Below, one piece after another: positions 19,581 to 23,424 of a DNA stretch of 23,424 bases. Every line of letters begins with the position of its first letter. The first letter of the stretch is position 1. The notes under the pieces are model-generated. The model was not told the origin of the DNA and searched no databases. It was given only the letters and a program-made list of their open reading frames with translations. The stretch comes from Microbacteriaceae bacterium (GTDB lineage Bacteria > Actinomycetota > Actinomycetes > Actinomycetales > Microbacteriaceae): assembly GCA_022701925.1 (NCBI GenBank), contig JAKONM010000159.1, positions 1 through 23,424 of the forward strand, read 5' to 3'. A program made the translations under genes and the position numbers.

Positions 19581-20342
19581 TCAGCAGAACGCGGCCTCCA
19601 GCCGCACGGCCATCGAGTCGACCCGCGCGCGGACCACGGCGTCCTCGGTCCAGCGGCGCTGCACCCTGGCCAGCAGCTCGCGCACCGCCTGCCCGTCCAG
19701 CGTCTCGTGCAGCACCACGGTCACGAGCAGCTCCGGGCCGTCGAGCGTCGCGGCGGGGTCGCCGGCCTGCACGCGCGCCGTCGTCACGGCCGGCTCGCCG
19801 GACACCGCGGCCCGCAGGGCGCGGCCCACCTCGGGGTCCCGGTGCGGCGGCGTCCACGGCAGGTCGCGCGCCAGCGCCTCCAGGGCGCTGCGGCGCAGGC
19901 CGAACCGCTGCGGGCCCGGGTCCACGATCACCAGCTCGGTGCCGTCGCCCGCTGCGCCCAGGGCCACCTGCCGCGCGGGCGCGGGCACGGGGCGCGCGGA
20001 GGGGTTCCACGCCGACATCGCGACGGAGGAGGAGAAGGCGGGCAGCACGCGCCGGCCGTCCGGCCCGGCCACGGTCACCAAGGCGAGCTCGGCGGACTTG
20101 TCGACCCGCCGGCCCTCGGCGGATGCGCCGGCCTCGCCGAGCTCCGCGAGCAGCGGCACCAGCAGCCGCGCGCCGCGCAGCGCGTCGACGACCGCCTCCT
20201 CCCCGACCGCACCGTCGCGGAAGGCCGCCAGGGCGGCGGCGTAGCCCTCCGGGGTGGAGCCGTCGTCGCCCGCGAAGGGGTTGGGCGCGGCCTCGAAGGA
20301 CCGGCCCGAGAAGGAGCGGCCCGCCGAGTCCTCGCGGGTCAC
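19581..20342 (-). CDS. SseB-family protein
   Basis: A 253-residue protein related to SseB (enhanced serine sensitivity) proteins, function unknown. The N-terminal half contains the SseB-like segment: LRGARLLVPLLAEL (about 50-63), KSAELALVTVAGPDGRRVLPAFSSSVAMSAWNPSARPVP, then VALGAAGDGTELVIVDPGPQRFGLRRSALEAL. The C-terminal half is a mixed alpha/beta region ending ARVDSMAVRLEAAFC. The start is GTG at 20342, whose GTGA overlaps the hisA stop by 4 nt; the open frame runs further upstream only as a shadow of hisA. It is the last gene of the his cluster, a placement common in actinobacteria, and the tight coupling suggests co-expression with histidine enzymes, although no biosynthetic step is assigned. 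Confidence 0.85.
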   Translation of the reverse strand: MTREDSAGRSFSGRSFEAAPNPFAGDDGSTPEGYAAALAAFRDGAVGEEAVVDALRGARLLVPLLAELGEAGASAEGRRVDKSAELALVTVAGPDGRRVLPAFSSSVAMSAWNPSARPVPAPARQVALGAAGDGTELVIVDPGPQRFGLRRSALEALARDLPWTPPHRDPEVGRALRAAVSGEPAVTTARVQAGDPAATLDGPELLVTVVLHETLDGQAVRELLARVQRRWTEDAVVRARVDSMAVRLEAAFC

Positions 20343-21100
20343 AGGGTGGCGACCGCCAGCGCCTCGGTCAGGGTGAATGCTCCGGCGTACAGCGCCTTGC
20401 CCACGATCGCCCCTTCGAGGCCGCGCCCGGTGAGCGTGCGCAGCGCCTCCAGGTCGGCCAGGGACGACACGCCCCCGGAGGCGACCACGGGCTTCCCGGT
20501 GCGGGTCAGCACCTCGCCCAGCAGCCCCAGGTTCGGTCCCGCCAGCGTGCCGTCCTTCGTCACGTCGGTGACGACGTACCGGGCGCACCCGGCCTGCTCC
20601 AGGCGGTCGAGCACGTCCCACAGGTCGCCGCCCTCGCGCGTCCAGCCGCGAGCCGCCAGGGTCGTGCCGCGCACGTCCAGGCCGACGGCGATGCGATCGC
20701 CGTGCAGCGCGATCGCCCGGGCCGTCCACTCCGGGTCCTCCAGGGCCGCGGTTCCGATGTTCACGCGCCGGGCGCCCGTGGCCAGGGCCGCCTCCAGGCT
20801 GGCGGTGTCGCGGATGCCGCCGGACAGCTCGACCCGCACGCCCGGCACCTGGTCGATCACGGCCTGGATCACCCCGGTGTTGGCACCGCGCCCGAAGGCG
20901 GCGTCCAGGTCGACCAGGTGGATCCAGGAGGCGCCCTGGCGCGCCCAGTCCAGCGCGGCCTCCACGGGGTCGCCGTAGCCGGTCTCGCTGCCGGCCTCGC
21001 CCTGCACCAGGCGGACGGCCTGGCCGCCGGCCACGTCCACGGCGGGCAGCAGCACCAGCGGGTCGAGCAGCATCCGCTCGTCGGGCGGGTCGAGCTTCAC
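20339..21100 (-). CDS. priA: PriA: HisA-type isomerase, probably bifunctional HisA/TrpF
   Basis: A (beta/alpha)8 barrel that isomerises ProFAR to PRFAR in histidine synthesis. In actinobacteria lacking trpF it also isomerises phosphoribosyl anthranilate for tryptophan. From GTG 21100 it has 253 residues. PAVDV supplies the catalytic Asp22, RLVQGEAGSET (30-40) is the PriA-type active-site loop, and VELSGGIRD and NIGTAAL are phosphate-binding stretches. VVTDVTKDGTLAGPN supplies the second acid Asp179. The loop and the TDVTKDGT motif match PriA rather than plain HisA. The GTG start gives a 4-nt overlap with hisH and a GGAG five bases upstream; an internal ATG at 21073 is an alternative that removes nine residues. 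Dual activity is inferred from family membership. Confidence 0.94.
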   Translation of the reverse strand: MKLDPPDERMLLDPLVLLPAVDVAGGQAVRLVQGEAGSETGYGDPVEAALDWARQGASWIHLVDLDAAFGRGANTGVIQAVIDQVPGVRVELSGGIRDTASLEAALATGARRVNIGTAALEDPEWTARAIALHGDRIAVGLDVRGTTLAARGWTREGGDLWDVLDRLEQAGCARYVVTDVTKDGTLAGPNLGLLGEVLTRTGKPVVASGGVSSLADLEALRTLTGRGLEGAIVGKALYAGAFTLTEALAVATL

Positions 21101-21732
21101 AGGGTCTCCAGCCAGTTGGTCAGCAGGCGAAGGCCGGCGGCGCCGGACTTCTCGGGGTGGAACTGGGTCGCGGACAGCGGGCCGTTCTCCACGGCGGCGA
21201 CGAACGGTCCGCCGTGGTCGCCCCAGGTGACCTGCGGCGGCGCGAGCCGGCCGCCGTCGTCCATCGTCCAGTCGCGCACCCCGTAGGAGTGCACGAAGTA
21301 GAAGCGCTCGTCCTCGATCCCGGCGAACAGCCGGCTGCCCTCGGGCGCGCGCACGGGGTCCCAGCCGATGTGCGGCAGCACGGGGGCGTCCAGGCGCTCG
21401 ACGAGGCCCGGCCACTCCCCCAGGCCCTCGGTCTCCGCCGCGCCCTCGAGCCCGCGCTCGAAGAGCACCTGCAGGCCCACGCAGATGCCGAGCACGGGCC
21501 GGCCGCCCGCCAGCCGCCGCTCGATCATCTCGGGCCCGCGCACCGCCGCGAGCCCCTGCATGACCGTCGCGAACGCGCCGACGCCCGGCACGAGCAGGCC
21601 GTCGGCGTCGCGCACCGCGGAGGCGTCGGCGGTCAGCGAGACCGACGCCCCGGCGCGCTCCAGCGCCTTGGAGGCGGAGTGCACGTTGCCGCTGCCGTGG
21701 TCGAGCACCACGACCCTCGGCGCTGCGGTCAC
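21097..21732 (-). CDS. hisH: Imidazole glycerol phosphate synthase, glutaminase subunit
   Basis: HisH hydrolyses glutamine and passes ammonia to HisF, which makes imidazole glycerol phosphate and AICAR from PRFAR. The 211-residue class I glutamine amidotransferase has its nucleophile Cys84 in GICVGLQVLF and the His192/Glu194 pair in QFHPEKSG. The VPGVGAF oxyanion region (48-54) and HSYGV are also present. The start is GTG at 21732, with GTGA overlapping the hisB stop by 4 nt. hisF is not in the window and must be elsewhere, although HisH needs it as partner. Confidence 0.96.
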   Translation of the reverse strand: MTAAPRVVVLDHGSGNVHSASKALERAGASVSLTADASAVRDADGLLVPGVGAFATVMQGLAAVRGPEMIERRLAGGRPVLGICVGLQVLFERGLEGAAETEGLGEWPGLVERLDAPVLPHIGWDPVRAPEGSRLFAGIEDERFYFVHSYGVRDWTMDDGGRLAPPQVTWGDHGGPFVAAVENGPLSATQFHPEKSGAAGLRLLTNWLETL

Positions 21733-22328
21733 AGGGCGCCCTTCGTCGAGGGGATGCCGGACACCAGCGGGTCGGGCGCCTTCGCCGCGCGGAAGGCCCG
21801 GGCGAACGCCTTGAACTCGCTCTCGGCGACGTGGTGCGGGTCCCGGCCCGCCAGCACGTCGACGTGCGCCGTCATGCGGGCGTTCAGCACGATCGCCTCG
21901 AAGACGTGCCGCACCATCGAGCCCGTGAAGTGGCCGCCGATGAGGTGCAGCTCGAAGCCGGCCGGCTCGCCGCCGTGCACCAGGTAGGGACGCCCGGACA
22001 GGTCGACCACGGCGCGGGTCAGCGCCTCGTCCAGGGGCACGGTCGCATCGCCGAAGCGGGCCACCCCGGCCTTGTCGCCCAGCGCCTCGCGGATGGCGTC
22101 GCCCAGCACGATGCCGACGTCCTCGACCGTGTGGTGCACGTCGATCTGCACGTCCCCGGTGGCCTCGACCGTCAGGTCCGTCAGCGAGTGCTTCGCGAAG
22201 GCGGTGAGCAGGTGGTCGAAGAACGGCACCGACGTGGAGATCTCGGTGCGCCCCGTGCCGTCCAGGTCGAGGTGCAGGCGGACGGACGACTCGCTGGTCG
22301 TCCGCTCCCGCGAGGCCGTGCGGCTCAT
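21729..22328 (-). CDS. hisB: Imidazoleglycerol-phosphate dehydratase
   Basis: Manganese enzyme that dehydrates imidazole glycerol phosphate to imidazole acetol phosphate; the family assembles as 24-mers. This is the monofunctional form of 199 residues, without the N-terminal phosphatase domain seen in enterobacterial HisB. Metal-binding motifs are FFDHLL, DVHHTVEDVG, GGHFTGSMVRHVFEA and DPHHVAESEFKAFARA. ATG at 22328 is chosen from its ATGA overlap with the hisC stop and its normal N-terminus (MSRTASRERTTSESSV). The frame is open far upstream, but only antiparallel to hisC coding sequence. Confidence 0.97.
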   Translation of the reverse strand: MSRTASRERTTSESSVRLHLDLDGTGRTEISTSVPFFDHLLTAFAKHSLTDLTVEATGDVQIDVHHTVEDVGIVLGDAIREALGDKAGVARFGDATVPLDEALTRAVVDLSGRPYLVHGGEPAGFELHLIGGHFTGSMVRHVFEAIVLNARMTAHVDVLAGRDPHHVAESEFKAFARAFRAAKAPDPLVSGIPSTKGAL

Positions 22329-23416
22329 CGGCGCGCTCCGATCGGGGTCAGCGCCGTCATGGCGTCCAGGAAGGCGTCGGTCTCGGCCGCGGTGCCGGCG
22401 CTGACGCGCAGCGTGCCGTCGATGCCCAGGTCGCGGATCAGCACGCCCCGGTCGAGCAGCCCCTGCCACAGCGCGCGGGGGTCCTGCACGCCGCCGAAGA
22501 GCAGGAAGTTCGTCCAGCTGGGCCACACGCGGTGGCCGAGGGCGGCGAGGCCCTCGGCGGTGCGGTCGCGCTGCACGCGGATGTCGTCCACCATCGCCAG
22601 CATCACCGGCGCGTGGGCGAGGGCGCCCAGGGCCGCCGCCTGGGTCAGCGACGACAGGTGGTACGGCAGCCGCACCAGCCGCAGGGCGTCGATCAGCGCC
22701 GGGTCCGCCGCAAGATAGCCCAGGCGGGCGCCGGCGAACGCGAACGCCTTGCTCATCGTGCGCGAGACCGCCAGGCGGGACCGGCCCGGCAGCAGGGTGA
22801 CGGCGCTCGGGGCGTCGTCCGGCATGAACTCGCCGTAGGCCTCGTCCACGACCAGGATCCCGTCGGTGGCGTCGTACGCCGCGCGGATCGTGTCCAGGTC
22901 GACCGGCGTGCCCGTCGGGTTGTTCGGGGCGCACAGGAACACCAGGTCGGGCGCCGTCGCCCGGATCTGGTCGACCACCGTGTCAGGGGACAGCCGGTAG
23001 TCGGCGTCGCGGCGGCCCTCGACCACCGCGGTGCCGGTGGTCGAGGCGATGTTCGGGTACATCGAGTACGTCGGCGGGAAGGTCAGCATGCTGCGCCCCG
23101 GCCCCCCGAAGGCCTGGAACAGGTGCTGCAGCACCTCGTTGGAGCCGTTGGCCGCCCAGATCCAGGAGGCGTCGAGGCCGGCGCCCAGGTAGGACGCGAG
23201 CGCCTCGCGCAGCGCGGTGAACTCCCGGTCGGGGTACCGGTTCACGGCCTCGAGCGCCTCGCCCAGGCGGCGCAGCACGTCCTGCCGCACGGCCTCGGGC
23301 ACCGGGTGGGTGTTCTCGTTGACGTTCAGCGTCACGGGCACGTGCAGCTGGGGCGCCCCGTAGGGGGTCCGGCCGACGAGGTCGGCGCGCAGCGGGAGGT
23401 CGGCGAGCGCGGTCAC
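22325..23416 (-). CDS. hisC: Histidinol-phosphate aminotransferase
   Basis: PLP-dependent fold-type I aminotransferase that makes histidinol phosphate from imidazole acetol phosphate and glutamate. The protein is about 363 residues. NVNENTHPVP near the N-terminus is the substrate arm. ANGSNEVL binds the PLP phosphate, NNPTG and VDEAYGEF contact the ring, and SRTMSKAFAFAG carries the Schiff-base Lys; RVSAGT near the C-terminus holds the carboxylate-binding Arg. The start is uncertain: GTG at 23416 gives VTALADLPLR, a common opening for the family, while GTG at 23422 adds two residues and a start beyond the window cannot be excluded. hisD, usually just upstream, would lie outside the window. 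Confidence 0.94.
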   Translation of the reverse strand: MTALADLPLRADLVGRTPYGAPQLHVPVTLNVNENTHPVPEAVRQDVLRRLGEALEAVNRYPDREFTALREALASYLGAGLDASWIWAANGSNEVLQHLFQAFGGPGRSMLTFPPTYSMYPNIASTTGTAVVEGRRDADYRLSPDTVVDQIRATAPDLVFLCAPNNPTGTPVDLDTIRAAYDATDGILVVDEAYGEFMPDDAPSAVTLLPGRSRLAVSRTMSKAFAFAGARLGYLAADPALIDALRLVRLPYHLSSLTQAAALGALAHAPVMLAMVDDIRVQRDRTAEGLAALGHRVWPSWTNFLLFGGVQDPRALWQGLLDRGVLIRDLGIDGTLRVSAGTAAETDAFLDAMTALTPIGARR

Positions 23417-23424
23417 GTGCACGA

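Noticed and set aside
17888..21286. A plus-strand open frame of 1132 codons opposite the his/SDR/peptidase genes
   Set aside because: It is antisense to five well-supported genes. The Arg/Gly/Ala/Pro-rich translation is what high GC at third codon positions produces on the opposite strand; it has no domain or ribosome site.
1..23424. CRISPR arrays, insertion sequences, prophage genes, rRNA or tRNA genes
   Set aside because: I looked for regular repeats, transposase or integrase motifs and tRNA T-arm patterns on both strands and saw none. A tRNAscan or HMM search would be firmer.

Overview
The window is very GC-rich, gene-dense DNA read mostly on the minus strand. It looks like a chromosome segment of a high-GC actinobacterium, most likely Micrococcales and plausibly Microbacteriaceae. 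The reasons are a PriA-type HisA, an infC-rpmI-rplT cluster followed by a SpoU methyltransferase and pheST, an adjoining arginine operon, a DUF1844 gene nearby, and a his operon ending in an SseB-family gene. The genus is an inference; no rRNA or tRNA gene was seen.

Layout on the minus strand, from high to low coordinates: (1) hisC-hisB-hisH-hisA/priA-sseB (about 23.4 to 19.6 kb), with stop and start codons overlapping by 4 bases at every junction. (2) An SDR oxidoreductase and a YpfJ-like membrane zinc metallopeptidase. (3) A small-gene region (about 17.8 to 13.9 kb): a plus-strand pentapeptide-repeat gene, a minus-strand luciferase-like oxidoreductase and PepSY lipoprotein, and plus-strand DUF1844 and DUF559-type nuclease-like genes. 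(4) infC-rpmI-rplT, then a SpoU methyltransferase, a YCII protein and a convergent SRPBCC protein. (5) pheS-pheT. (6) argC-argJ-argB-argD, a Tat-exported SGNH hydrolase, argF and the first 129 codons of argH, cut by the window edge.

The pathway genes make a coherent set. ArgC, ArgJ, ArgB and ArgD make ornithine through acetylated intermediates. ArgJ recycles the acetyl group, ArgF makes citrulline, and ArgH finishes the path. No argG or argR is present here. HisC, HisB, HisH and PriA cover the middle of histidine synthesis; PriA probably also supplies the TrpF step of tryptophan synthesis. PheS/PheT, IF3, L35, L20 and the methyltransferase serve translation.

The most interesting part is regulatory. 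infC appears to start at ATC and to follow a structured leader of about 240 nt. That leader ends in a 12-bp hairpin with a competing 5-bp partner, an attenuator-like layout. A possible Arg-rich upstream ORF stops inside the infC Shine-Dalgarno sequence. argC, pheS and the luciferase-like gene each have a -10-like hexamer 6 to 8 nt before the start codon, which predicts leaderless mRNAs. Strong GC hairpins without T-tracts punctuate most transcription units. I found no CRISPR array, IS element, prophage or clear new defence system.
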